From Chionis minor (lineage: Eukaryota > Chordata > Aves > Charadriiformes > Chionididae): DNA of 64,000 nucleotides. Position numbers and translations under genes: made by a program. Below are positions 29,601 through 37,371 of this stretch, one piece after another. Numbering within the stretch: position 1 is the stretch's first letter; every line of letters begins with the position of its first letter. The notes under the pieces were generated by a model, which made no database searches, was not told the DNA's origin, and worked only from the letters and a program-made list of their open reading frames with translations. The stretch covers positions 60,703 to 124,702 of the forward strand of contig VZSF01001224.1 in the NCBI GenBank assembly GCA_013398295.1, read 5' to 3'.

Positions 29601-30839
29601 TTATTGATAGCATCTAGTCTGTCAGTATCTATTAACAAGCTTAACTAGATTTGAGGCAGAGAAGATACACTTTTCTGTTCTTTGAAGGTTCTTCTTTGTT
29701 GCTAGAAGGTTTTTTCAGAGAGTTTATTTAAAAAAACCTAAATGTAATAGGCAGAAGCTACTCTTTCATAAATGAGTAAAGTAGCATACACTTTGAACAC
29801 AGAACAAGAGGCATATAGAGTTCAATTCAGTGTTCCTGAAAGCATGTAGAACTTATTTTTATAGAATGAAAATAATGGGAAAATTCTCTTCAATTTACTG
29901 AATTTTGATAGCTCACTTTCTCTGAGGCAAATCCTAAGTTTCTAGACAGTAGCTAGAGGTAAAGGGCCTAAAATGGTAAATGCATTCAGAGATGAAAGCA
30001 TGGGCTAAGAGCAGCATTGTATTTTTTAATACAAGGAAGAAATGCAAAGGCTGAAAGTAACCCTGTGTCAAAGAGTGAAGGAAACCAATAACAGTTGCAG
30101 CAACAAAATTATCTTTAAGCTGTTTCATCAGCATAACTCACTTTACCTGTACTGTTTTTAATTGCTGGGTCTGCAAAACAGAAGGCTGGGCCGCAGTGTT
30201 TATCAGTTGACTGCCTTGCGTCAAAGCTGAGACGCCAACAACAGGTTTCACTTCTGACCGGCCTCCAATAACAACTTTGATCTGCTGGCCTTGTACTTTG
30301 GAGTCTCCACCTTGGGCTTGGGACGTGGCCTTCTGAGCCTGCGGGAGTTGGCTGTGGGGCAATGCTAAAACAATAGGCTGGCCAGACTTGCCCAAAGTTG
30401 TTACAATTAGCTTTTGTCCATCTGGTTTAATACTCTGATTCCCTATTTTAATATCGGCGGTCTTGTTCAGAATAATTTGATTGGCTGATATAGTGACGGG
30501 GGTCTGAGCACCAAGTTTATGGAGGCCACTTGGAAAGGTAGGCTTTACTACTGCATTCACATCAGTTTTTGGGGTTGTGGTGTTCACTGTCACATCGCCT
30601 GAGTGATTGCTGGGTGCAGTAACTGATTCTGTGGTGACTGCAGCTGTAGTCGTAGCCGAGGAGTCAGTGGTGGAGCTTATGTTCACTATTTCTTCCAGTT
30701 CGGTTTCCATGGGAATAGAATCTCCCATTGGCGATGACACGATAACTGCCTCAATGCTGTCATCTTCCACCAGAGTTATACCAGTGTCCATTATTTCCTC
30801 AGGGAGCAAGCTGTTGACTTCTGCTGAAACCACCTCCAT
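2462..30839 (-). CDS. LIN54: LIN54, DREAM/MuvB DNA-binding subunit (whole coding span, 13 coding exons)
   Basis: LIN54 is the sequence-specific DNA-binding subunit of the MuvB core. With p130/E2F4 it forms the repressive DREAM complex, and with B-MYB/FOXM1 it activates G2/M genes, in each case by binding CHR elements in the nucleus. The model joins 13 exons read on the minus strand: 30839-30147, 24383-24263, 20692-20547, 19041-18883, 16513-16297, 15548-15475, 15322-15125, 13279-13188, 11960-11889, 5093-4991, 4787-4650, 3429-3227 and 2663-2462. All junctions are GT-AG and every split codon closes in frame, giving 2418 bp and 805 residues plus stop. The long Ser/Thr/Gln/Val-rich N-terminal part is followed by two CXC repeats (about 579-619 and 653-693) and a conserved C-terminal helical tail ending in DPCAMNC. 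The DNA-contacting tyrosines fall at 592 and 666, each exactly 56 residues beyond human Y536 and Y610. The protein match is from memory of the family, not a search. Confidence 0.95.
2664..3226 (-). other. LIN54 last intron
   Basis: 563-bp GT-AG intron. I see only unique intronic sequence; the open frames in it carry no recognisable protein. Confidence 0.85.
3227..3429 (-). CDS. LIN54: LIN54 coding exon, rest of CXC repeat 2 (residues 672-739 split)
   Basis: 203 bp, acceptor tttcag and donor AA|gtaagt. It encodes [20 protein letters not shown], finishing the second zinc-binding repeat, then a helical segment with [20 protein letters not shown]. The final AA joins the first G of the last exon to make Lys739. 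Confidence 0.95.
3548..3563. repeat. Homopolymer of 16 C
   Basis: An uninterrupted run of 16 C on the plus strand, hence G16 in LIN54 pre-mRNA, about 120 bp upstream of the exon that completes CXC repeat 2. Length is prone to sequencing error and slippage. Confidence 0.95.
3842..4389 (+). mobile_element. CR1 LINE, 5'-truncated 3' end
   Basis: About 550 bp in the CR1 sense orientation on the plus strand, opposite to LIN54. It begins in the C-terminal part of ORF2 ([11 protein letters not shown] in frame), continues through the typical CR1 3' UTR, and ends with the terminal short repeats GTTCTATGATTCTACGAT. 5' truncation is normal for this family. It lies in the LIN54 intron between the two CXC repeat 2 exons and shares its 3' UTR type with the copy at 36624. 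Confidence 0.93.
4650..4787 (-). CDS. LIN54: LIN54 coding exon, inter-repeat linker and start of CXC repeat 2 (residues 626-671)
   Basis: 138 bp, phase 0 at both ends (acceptor gacag, donor GAG|gtatga). It encodes the conserved linker [20 protein letters not shown] followed by [18 protein letters not shown], the start of CXC repeat 2. Tyr666 corresponds to human Tyr610, the second minor-groove tyrosine. Confidence 0.96.
4991..5093 (-). CDS. LIN54: LIN54 coding exon, rest of CXC repeat 1 (residues 591 split-625)
   Basis: 103 bp, acceptor gtttcag and donor AAG|gtgagg. It begins with the G that completes Leu591, followed by [20 protein letters not shown]. Tyr592 corresponds to human Tyr536, known from the LIN54-DNA structure to insert into the CHR minor groove. 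The closely spaced cysteines are zinc ligands. The tail [14 protein letters not shown] starts the short linker between the repeats. Confidence 0.96.
5094..6429 (-). other. LIN54 intron, part downstream of the large CR1
   Basis: Intronic sequence between the CXC repeat 1 exon and the CR1 insertion. No further exon, RNA gene or clear repeat is visible. Confidence 0.6.
6700..7970 (+). pseudogene. CR1 ORF1 remnant (esterase-like region)
   Basis: Broken frames of the CR1 first protein. Near 6880-6950 there are cysteine and Leu/Gln/Glu-rich residues resembling the CxxC and coiled-coil-like part. At 7305-7616 one frame reads [20 protein letters not shown] and later [10 protein letters not shown] and [20 protein letters not shown], the conserved esterase-like domain of CR1 ORF1. 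Frame changes before and after show it no longer codes for an intact protein. Confidence 0.75.
7990..10470 (+). pseudogene. CR1 ORF2 remnant (endonuclease and reverse transcriptase)
   Basis: The N-terminal endonuclease-like part reads [13 protein letters not shown] near 8070 and [14 protein letters not shown] at about 8380-8420, keeping the GDFN box. The usual late SDH-type catalytic motif is replaced by CSEKEMVEF at about 8590, so the nuclease looks dead. The reverse transcriptase is in frames 9262-9573 and 9542-10408, with [11 protein letters not shown], a GTPQG box at 9830-9844, and FVDD at 9875-9886 in place of the usual Y/FADD catalytic box. In-frame stops near 8145 and 8310 and frameshifts near 9550 and 10350 confirm decay. 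Confidence 0.85.
10816..11888 (-). other. LIN54 intron, part upstream of the large CR1
   Basis: Unique-looking AT-rich intronic sequence between the CR1 3' end and the exon that starts CXC repeat 1. Nothing further is recognised. Confidence 0.6.
11889..11960 (-). CDS. LIN54: LIN54 coding exon, start of CXC repeat 1 (residues 567 split-591 split)
   Basis: 72 bp, acceptor ccacag and donor TT|gtaagt. It encodes [20 protein letters not shown] and CLK, so the first cysteines of CXC repeat 1 (C581, C583, C588) are here. It lies about 6.8 kb from the next exon, which completes the repeat. A near-full-length CR1 element sits in the intervening intron. Confidence 0.94.
11961..13187 (-). other. LIN54 intron
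   Basis: GT-AG intron of 1227 bp. A pyrimidine-rich T run lies at about 13159-13170 close to the donor of the upstream exon. No gene or element is recognised. Confidence 0.8.
13188..13279 (-). CDS. LIN54: LIN54 coding exon (residues 537-567 split)
   Basis: 92 bp, acceptor ttgtag and donor GG|gtgagt. It encodes [20 protein letters not shown] and then RLPFN, and its last two bases complete a Gly codon with the next exon. It leads directly into the CXC region. Confidence 0.92.
13280..15124 (-). other. LIN54 intron with possible degraded LTR remnant
   Basis: 1845-bp GT-AG intron. The part at about 14220-15040 has a different texture from the surroundings, with a GC-richer block and then an AT-rich block containing AATAAA-like signals, and could be an old LTR remnant. 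No termini could be defined. Confidence 0.5.
14761..14818. repeat. 29-bp tandem duplication
   Basis: Two adjacent 29-bp units, 14761-14789 and 14790-14818, each reading approximately RTCTAGGTGATTAGAA and ending in TAAGTTAAG, differing at three positions. A simple local duplication inside a LIN54 intron. Confidence 0.9.
15125..15322 (-). CDS. LIN54: LIN54 coding exon (residues 471-536)
   Basis: 198 bp, phase 0 at both ends (acceptor ctccag, donor CAG|gtatgg), 66 residues beginning [20 protein letters not shown]. It is a Pro/Gln/Thr-rich segment with [20 protein letters not shown], highly conserved in vertebrate LIN54. Confidence 0.94.
15475..15548 (-). CDS. LIN54: LIN54 coding exon (residues 446 split-470)
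   Basis: A short 74-bp exon. Two entry bases (CT) complete an Ala codon with the G from the previous exon, and it exits in phase 0 at CAG|gtaaga. It encodes [20 protein letters not shown] and then TVKQ, matching the family linker. Confidence 0.92.
15549..16296 (-). other. LIN54 intron
   Basis: 748-bp GT-AG intron. A short CCA/CAC-rich stretch sits near 16249-16263. No gene is recognised. Confidence 0.8.
16297..16513 (-). CDS. LIN54: LIN54 coding exon (residues 374-446 split)
   Basis: 217 bp, acceptor ttaacag and donor G|gtaagt, leaving one base of the next codon. It encodes the strongly conserved block containing [20 protein letters not shown] and [10 protein letters not shown], then a Ser/Gln-rich tail. 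This block is a hallmark of vertebrate LIN54 upstream of the DNA-binding region. Confidence 0.94.
16514..18882 (-). other. LIN54 intron
   Basis: 2369-bp GT-AG intron between the 53-codon exon and the SQFKTIIPL exon. It contains the short direct repeat at 18719-18760 and otherwise only AT-rich unique sequence. Confidence 0.8.
18719..18760. repeat. 18-bp direct repeat
   Basis: TGCTTTTGCCAATTCTTA occurs at 18719-18736 and again at 18743-18760, separated by 6 bp, about 120 bp downstream (in LIN54 sense) of the 53-codon exon. Probably a small local duplication. Confidence 0.9.
18883..19041 (-). CDS. LIN54: LIN54 in-frame 53-codon exon (residues 321-373), candidate cassette exon
   Basis: 159 bp with phase 0 at both ends, so including or skipping it preserves the frame. 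The acceptor is gccaag and the donor is CAG|gtacag. It encodes 53 residues starting [20 protein letters not shown] and ending in NHTTAQ, similar in style (Val/Gln/Ser/Pro-rich) to neighbouring LIN54 exons but with higher GC than the flanking intron. The 805-residue model is 56 longer than the 749-residue human protein, and both DNA-binding tyrosines are shifted by 56, so this exon accounts for 53 of the extra residues. It is either a lineage-retained exon or an alternatively spliced one. Confidence 0.8.
19042..20546 (-). other. LIN54 intron
   Basis: 1505-bp GT-AG intron. It holds a perfect 8-bp stem with a 4-nt loop at 20174-20193 (TAATAGGT/ACCTATTA) and no recognised element. Confidence 0.8.
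20547..20692 (-). CDS. LIN54: LIN54 coding exon (residues 272 split-320)
   Basis: 146 bp, entered with two bases (GT) that complete a Gly codon and left at AAG|gtaagg in phase 0. It encodes [20 protein letters not shown] and onward to [12 protein letters not shown], a Ser/Thr-Pro-rich region. SPLKSPNK contains two potential proline-directed phosphorylation sites, seen by eye only. Confidence 0.92.
20818..21467 (+). mobile_element. Solo LTR of an endogenous retrovirus (ERVL-like)
   Basis: A 650-bp element with matching inverted ends (TATCCTGGTTTGAG at the left, CTCAAACCATAACA at the right). It is flanked by a 5-bp target-site duplication GAAGG at 20813-20817 and 21468-21472. TATAAA at 21061 and ATTAAA at 21329 fit an LTR promoter and polyadenylation signal in plus orientation, antisense to LIN54. 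There is no internal retroviral coding sequence on either side, so it is a recombined solo LTR. The left end has TA in place of the usual TG, consistent with age. Assignment to an ERVL-type family rests on the 5-bp duplication and end sequence, not on a search. Confidence 0.85.
21473..24262 (-). other. LIN54 intron beyond the solo LTR
   Basis: Mostly AT-rich unique sequence, with a T-rich tract at 22042-22077. Short open frames here show no recognisable protein. Confidence 0.7.
22042..22077. repeat. T-rich low-complexity tract
   Basis: 36 bp of T interrupted by three C residues. It could be an old poly(A) tail on the minus strand, but no retrogene body is recognised next to it. Confidence 0.85.
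24263..24383 (-). CDS. LIN54: LIN54 coding exon (residues 232-272 split)
   Basis: The exon encodes a stretch beginning [20 protein letters not shown], part of the conserved linker before the CXC repeats. The acceptor is ctttcag at the 24384 side. The donor is G|gttgta, a weak 5' splice site lacking the usual A at +3 and G at +5. The last base joins the first two bases of the next exon to give a Gly codon, keeping the frame. The basic [11 protein letters not shown] segment resembles the family. Confidence 0.92.
24384..30146 (-). other. LIN54 intron between first and second coding exons
   Basis: 5763-bp GT-AG intron. I found no exon, CR1 end, LTR end or RNA gene in it. Scattered open frames under 110 codons look random. 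Confidence 0.7.
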
Positions 30840-30874
30840 TTTAGCAGTTGTGGCAGTGATGATCGGAGCAGGTA
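30147..30874 (-). CDS. LIN54: LIN54 first coding exon (residues 1-231) with 35 bp of 5' UTR
   Basis: The start ATG is the complement of 30837-30839, and the coding part is 30839-30147 (693 bp, phase 0 exit at CAG|gtaaag). The N-terminus [20 protein letters not shown] is a very close match to vertebrate LIN54. This exon encodes the acidic, Ser/Thr-rich start and a Gln/Val-rich low-complexity region with a [17 protein letters not shown] segment. The acceptor (ttgcag) is at 30875-30880, so the exon extends 35 bp upstream of the ATG. The reading frame stays open through those bases, so an N-terminal extension from an upstream exon cannot be excluded, though the conserved Met is the natural start. 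Confidence 0.93.
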
Positions 30875-33800
30875 CTGCAATAATATTTAAAGAGTTATTT
30901 ATTGGCTTCTAGAAAACATACATTTTCAAAGCTTTATGAATAATTATTACCAAAGAAGAAAATACAGTTGCAGAAGTTTTTTCAGACTGAAGGTATTGCG
31001 GATGCACAGGAGGGATATAAGAAAAAAATTGTTATCAAAACCTAACACACTAAGCTGAATTTACTCTCAGTAAGAATCTATATCAAACCTCTTGAACATC
31101 ATCCATTGAAGTCAAATCAATGCACTGACTTGCTATGGATTATCAGTCCACTCTTGACAACACAGTACACAATGAAGCAGTGTTTACCCCCAAGATACAA
31201 GCACCTTGTTCACAGACATTCAAGCTCACTGAAATACAAAGCAAGAGTTAAACAGCTTTTCTCATACATGTCAACATTGATTATCAGGTTATCTTGCCTC
31301 AAGAGACTTGTTATCCATACCAGATGTACCAAGTTCATTTTTACCAAATTCTCATTTTGGAAATCTTGGAAAAACAAACAGCTGTCTAGTGACAGACTTT
31401 AACAAGCCCACAAGCTCAATCAACAGCCTGCCTACCCCAGGACCAAGCCAAAGCCCTGCCCTTCCAAGGTGAACAGATAATTCCTCTATGCTGGTCTCTA
31501 TGCTGGTGAAACGAGCAGCTCAATATTTTTTCCCCAATACTCAGAAGAAAATAATGCTTATGATTAATTTGAAACATTCTAAACACAAACCAAAGAACAC
31601 CTCATTTCAATGAAAACGAATTTTTTTTTTTAAGCTGGCTAGTAAGACTGACCAATTTATATTAAAAAAAATAATAAAGTGATATTCAAAGTCAGAGTCA
31701 CTTCCTGATTGAGAAACCTTAAAGATATTGCTGGAAATGGTCATATCTACCATTCCCACTTAAAACTGTATCAGTGTCAGAGGCTGAAAACAGAGCAGTT
31801 TAATAAGGCATTTTCCCTACTTCCTAACCCCATCAGCATGCTCGGACACTGAATGGGTGAGCACACTGAGCAGGTATGCGTACGCACTCTCAAGTACTTA
31901 TTGTAATCTCAAGAGGACAAGATCCTTGCAAATTCAGTTTCCTACTTGCTAGGAAAAACAGAGTTGAGTTATTCGTACTAAGCAACATACATAATTAAGG
32001 AACTGTGTTACTAAAAACACTGACAAAATGCTGAGGTGGCATTGGTTCCTGTGGAGTCATTGTGGTTCCATTTCGCACAGGAGCTAATTACAGAACAGCT
32101 GCATTTCACCTACAAAGATGGGGAAAAAACTCAACTATAATCTACCTAGTTTCCATGCAAAGCTCAGGAGACTGTACTGGAGCGGTTCATGGCCTTCCTG
32201 ATCATGAAGGGTGCCATCCTGATTCCCCTCATCTCCAGAGTACAAGTCATATCAAACTGCCATGACACTCAAGAAGCCTGAACTGTGAAAGAACTTGTTC
32301 AGATGACCGACAGTTAAACTCACACACAGCTCACTTATTGGCAGGCAATCAAAGATACAAAGTTATCTGATGTCACTGTCAGAAATACCTCCTTTTGGAA
32401 AGCATTTCTCCCAAAGCAATGGCAGCACAGCTTGCAGCGATGCCAGCTCTGGTAACTAGCACTAGACAAAACAGCTAGGACACATTACTAACAGTATCGC
32501 ATTGCTATCTTAAAGACAAATTAGTTAACCACATACAAGATTACACAAAAACAGGAATAGTAAAAGCAGACCGTTTCAGCAAATATTAAGGCCGCTAGCT
32601 CTCCTCCTGAGCTGTGTCACTTTGTCATGTCCTCATCAACCTATGTGGCTTCTGTCTTAGATCATACAACTTGGAACTATTTAGGACAAACCCCTTCCCA
32701 TCATCCTGTTCTACACTGATAAGCACAAGGGTCTTGGATCCAGAAGTTAGACTCGTAGGGTCAACCGCAATCCAAATAACGATTGCCTCCATGTTTGAAA
32801 AGGAGGGAATCATCTAAATCAGGCAGTGGGAAAAAAAAAAAAAATCACCAGATTTAGTAATAACAAATAATTTTAAATTACTTGCTTTTGGTTTGCATTT
32901 GCACATGTTATTCCCTAAAACAAAGGTCATTCTTGGTATCTTTTAACAGCATGACCATCAAGTATTTACATACATAAGTATATATACAGTTCAACAGCCA
33001 TTTATATTCTTCATTCTTAGCATTTGGTTATGCTACAAAGCAGTAAACAGTTATTAAATACCGGTATCTAGTTGAAAGGATATTTATAGTAAAATGCATG
33101 GAATCAGGGTAGCATTCTGACTTCAAACAAACCAGAATGCAGAAAGAAAAGAAATACATTACGTCAAGAGCTATACCTACACTGCCCAAAGAAAGATGCA
33201 TCAGTAAGTGTTTACACTTATTTAGCTTGAAACCTGAAGAAAAAACAATTGAAATCAAGAAAGTAGATAAGCACACTATCAAACTGGGGAACTCCACAAA
33301 GATTCTAGGATCATATTACTAAATAGATAATTTTAGCCAACAAAGTAATGGCCATACAACTAAATTAAAAGCTCAAGAAGAAAATTCACGTAATGAAGAT
33401 TTGTTTAGAAAAGACTGTCCCAGCATAGCTGAGGACACACAACCAGCCAAACACATATAAAAAAAAAATTAGGGACTAAAGCATAGTCTTGGAGCAATAA
33501 GTTTGAAAAACACTGAGTACTGTTACAAGGAGGACATGGACAAAAGCTCAGCTTGAGCAAAGCACCACTGATAATCTTACCCATAGCACACATCTCTCAA
33601 CTTGATATTCACAAAGAATGTAAGTATATAATGTCATAAAGGGTAAAGGGGATTTAAAATGAAGAGGATAAAGAACGTCATAATTGTTAGCAAAAATACA
33701 CAATGGTGTCTGACAAGTACCTGTGAACCTTGATCTATTTTCCTCTTTTCTGTCACCAGTATGCCAGTGCAGAATCTTTGAGAAACTAGCACTGTTAAAG

Positions 33801-36623
33801 TGCTGAGATTGATTATATCAACACATTTGTTAATAAAACATGCAAAGCAGCCACACTAAACAGGAAAATCAAAAGAATCAATAGAATATAGCACATTGAT
33901 CTGCAAACAAACAAAATGCAAGATATAACAATGCTTGTATTTTACGGTAACTAACTGCATCTTATTACATCTCCAGAAATGTGCCCATTTCACTAAAATA
34001 GCCTTCCAGTCTGCAACCATGAGCAGTTTGAGTGCAGCGCTGACATGAGGATATGTTACAAAATCATCAACGAGGCTAGGTACAGGAAAGAAACTTCATA
34101 AATTCAGATTACTTGGAAATAAGGCTTTTGAGACCAACTTTACAGGATGTCCTGGGATGGTGCTGCATGTTAGCCAGGTCATCACAATGAAGCGTCAGAC
34201 TAAGGGACTCTTCACCATTTGTGGTCCTATTAGCAGTCCCCTTCCCATTCTCTTTTCACTATACAGCACAGACCTGGTGGCACTCAGCCACAGAAGACTC
34301 TGGTCTAACTTGACAGGTTTAAAAACATTGGCCAGACCTACCTTAAGTCATTGGCAACATTCATTTTAAACTAAATTCTGAAGTGTCACTTTCACCAGAA
34401 TTTATGAAAATCAAATCACTAACAGCTTTTGGATGAGCACCTATCTCGAAGTGCAAAAAACTCCACCCCAAAATCAAAAGCTTCATAAAATACGTTAGGT
34501 TCAACAAAGCCTCTAAAATAGCAGGGATTCTCCTGGGGTCAGTAAAACTGTTGCTGAATGCTATGAAAGCAAATACTAACTGAAACCAACTATCTTTGCT
34601 GGATACAGCAGCTAGTAGTTCTTTAAAGCTGGCATAAATGCACTCACTTAAGCGTAACATTATTAAGAGTCAGCAAAGGAAATACTTTCAACTACCTGAA
34701 ACTGCAAAAACCCATAAAAAGAAGTATGAAGAGGAACAATGAAAGACCACAAAAAATCCCTACTCTGAAGAGATCACCACTGGAGTAACTGTCCAGGAGA
34801 CAAATCACATGGACATCTTCAGCATATGCAAAAATAGTTACTACATCACTGACTACAAGATGATGGAAATACGGCCATATAGTCATTATCACAACTTTCC
34901 TCCTGAGAGATGTAACGCAGGATACAGTTTTGCAGCTCCTGAAAAACAGAAAAATCAGAATCCTTGTATTAAGGAACTTCGGAGCATTTCCACAGACCCT
35001 TGATGGCACAACAGGCCAAGTCTTTTCTGAACATCAACAAAGTTAAGAAAACATAATTAGCTTTTAGGAGAATCAAGGTGTATGCCTAATAATTTCTGAA
35101 CTGGAAGGGAGAACACCAATAGCTGTAGTCTCTCTCAAAGGATTTACGCAGCTGGGTGCTGGGGAATGAGGCTGGAAACTAGGGTCAGATGAGTGGCAGA
35201 AAAGTAATGGTGGACAACCTAACAAGCAATTGTTCATTGCATATAAGACGGACTCTAAATGCAAATGTGGGGGGAAAGACCAAAGTACTACAGTATCACC
35301 ATTTAGCCAGCACAAATGGGGTTACATTTGGTATTCCCTTTGCCGAGACAAAGATGTGACAACACCATCACTTCTCTTTCAAATAAAAGTGGAGCACGGT
35401 ATTGTCAGCAGCCTATGGCTCAGATTTGAGGATTTTAAAACTCAAAAATCCCACAATATTGATATGAAGTTATATTCATAAAATCAGCGTATTTCTCTTC
35501 ACTAGTAAGGTTTAAAAACATCATTTATTTAATTCTTAAATCCATTCATTGCAATAAAAATGAGAGCAGTAGGAAGCAGGGGAAATACAGAATGGATCCA
35601 CGATGGTTTATCTGAGAAGCACAAAATGCTATCGACCACTTGCAATCCAACTTTGGCTACTTGAATGCTTTTCAAATTTTCCAGCTTCTGCTTATCTGCC
35701 CTGCCCAATAGTAGCCATATGTAAACTCCAGAAGCCTGCTGAGCTAAAAAATTCAGGTTTTTTGGTTTTAATACTTAGAGATTAAGCAGTTTAAAATTAC
35801 CAGGCTTCAAGTAGATGGAAGACGCCACAAAAGAGAGATCCAAGTACGATTCAGTGGGAACACTGCAGTAGCAATTCATTCACCTGCTTCTATTCCCCTG
35901 CCTAATCTGCTAGCCCTTGGTATGGGGGGGGGAGGGGAAGCATCTTGCAATAACTCAACCGTGAAACAGTTACCAATCTCTGCATGCTGCTATCATTGAC
36001 ATACAACACTATAAAATATTGGCAAGGGCACATTAAAATACAATGAGCCAAAAAAACATAGAGGAACAAACAGAAGATGTTCTTTGTAGGCATGTTGTTA
36101 AAAAAAAAAAACCACAACACTTTTACTTAAGTTTTCAAAAATTTGTGTCCTATTGTCTTCAAAACAAAAATGTTTTAGCAACATATTGATATGAAATACA
36201 CTGCCTTCACCATAAAAATCTTTAGTTGATCTTACCCAAGCTTTAAAAGCAATGCATGCAATGTGACCATACCTTCTTCCTTCACCACAACTGCTGTAGG
36301 AAATCTACTTTAAGACTCAGGTATCCTGTGACCTGTAGTGGTTTTCTTCTTATCAAAATTAATTCTCACATACAATTCTCACATACAGCATGCTACCACA
36401 GAAATTAGATTATACCCACCGAGTACCAAAACTTAGTTTTACAATCAAACTAAGAAAGACCTTAGATATAGTACATAACCAAAAATCTCCATGAGTCACA
36501 GAGAACCTTTCAGGCAAAACGGAAGCTAGAGAGAAAGAGGAAAAAAGCCACAGCTATGCTTTTGATGAAAGCAGCATGTCATACAAAGTGTAAATCGTTG
36601 AATGACATTATATGTACATATAA

Positions 36624-37371
36624 TAACCCCATGCACCAGTACAGGTTAGGGGCTGACCTGCTGGAAAGCAGCTCTGCAGAGAGGCACCTGGGAGTCCTGG
36701 TGGACAACAGGATGACCATGAGCCAGCAATGTGCCCTGTGGCCAAGAAGGCCAATGGCATCCTGGGGTGCATCAAGAGGAGTGTGGCAAGCAGGTGGAGG
36801 GAGGTCATCCTCCCCCTCTACTCTGCCCTGGTGAGACCACAACTCGAGTACTGTGTCCAGTTCTTGGCTCTCCAGTTTAAGAATGACAGGGAACTGCTGG
36901 AGAGCGTGCAGCAAAGGGCCACAAAGATGATTAGGGGGCTGGAGCATCTTTCTTAAGAGGAAAGGCTGAGGGAGTTGGGTCTTTTTAGTCTGGAGAAGAC
37001 TTGGAGGAAGGGGGGAAAGGGGTAGGGGGTGGATCTCATCAATGCTTATAAATACTTAAAGGGTAGGTGCCAGGAGGAAAGGACCAGTCTTTTTTCAGTG
37101 GTGCCCAGTGATAGGGCAAGAAGTAACAGACACAAACTTGAACATAGGAAGTTCCATCTGAACATGAGGAGGAACTTGTTTTTACTTTGAGGGTGGCAGA
37201 GCACTGGAACAGGCTGCCCAGAGAGGTGGTGGAGTCTCCGACTCTGGAGACATTCAAAACCCACCTGGTCACCATTCTGTGCAACCTGCTGTAGGTGGAC
37301 CTGCTCTGGCAGGAGGGTTGGACCAGATGATCTCCAGAGGTCCCTTCCAACCCCTAACATTCTGATTCTAT
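36624..37371 (+). mobile_element. CR1 LINE, 5'-truncated 3' end
   Basis: About 750 bp in sense on the plus strand. It begins in the ORF2 C-terminal part ([20 protein letters not shown] in frame, then [13 protein letters not shown]), carries the CR1 3' UTR, and ends with GGTCCCTTCCAACCCCTAAC and a shortened terminal repeat. The 3' UTR is closely similar to the copy at 3842, suggesting the same subfamily. Confidence 0.93.

Noticed and set aside
30607..30912. 101-codon plus-strand frame over the first LIN54 coding exon
   Set aside because: It is the antisense shadow of the LIN54 coding frame.
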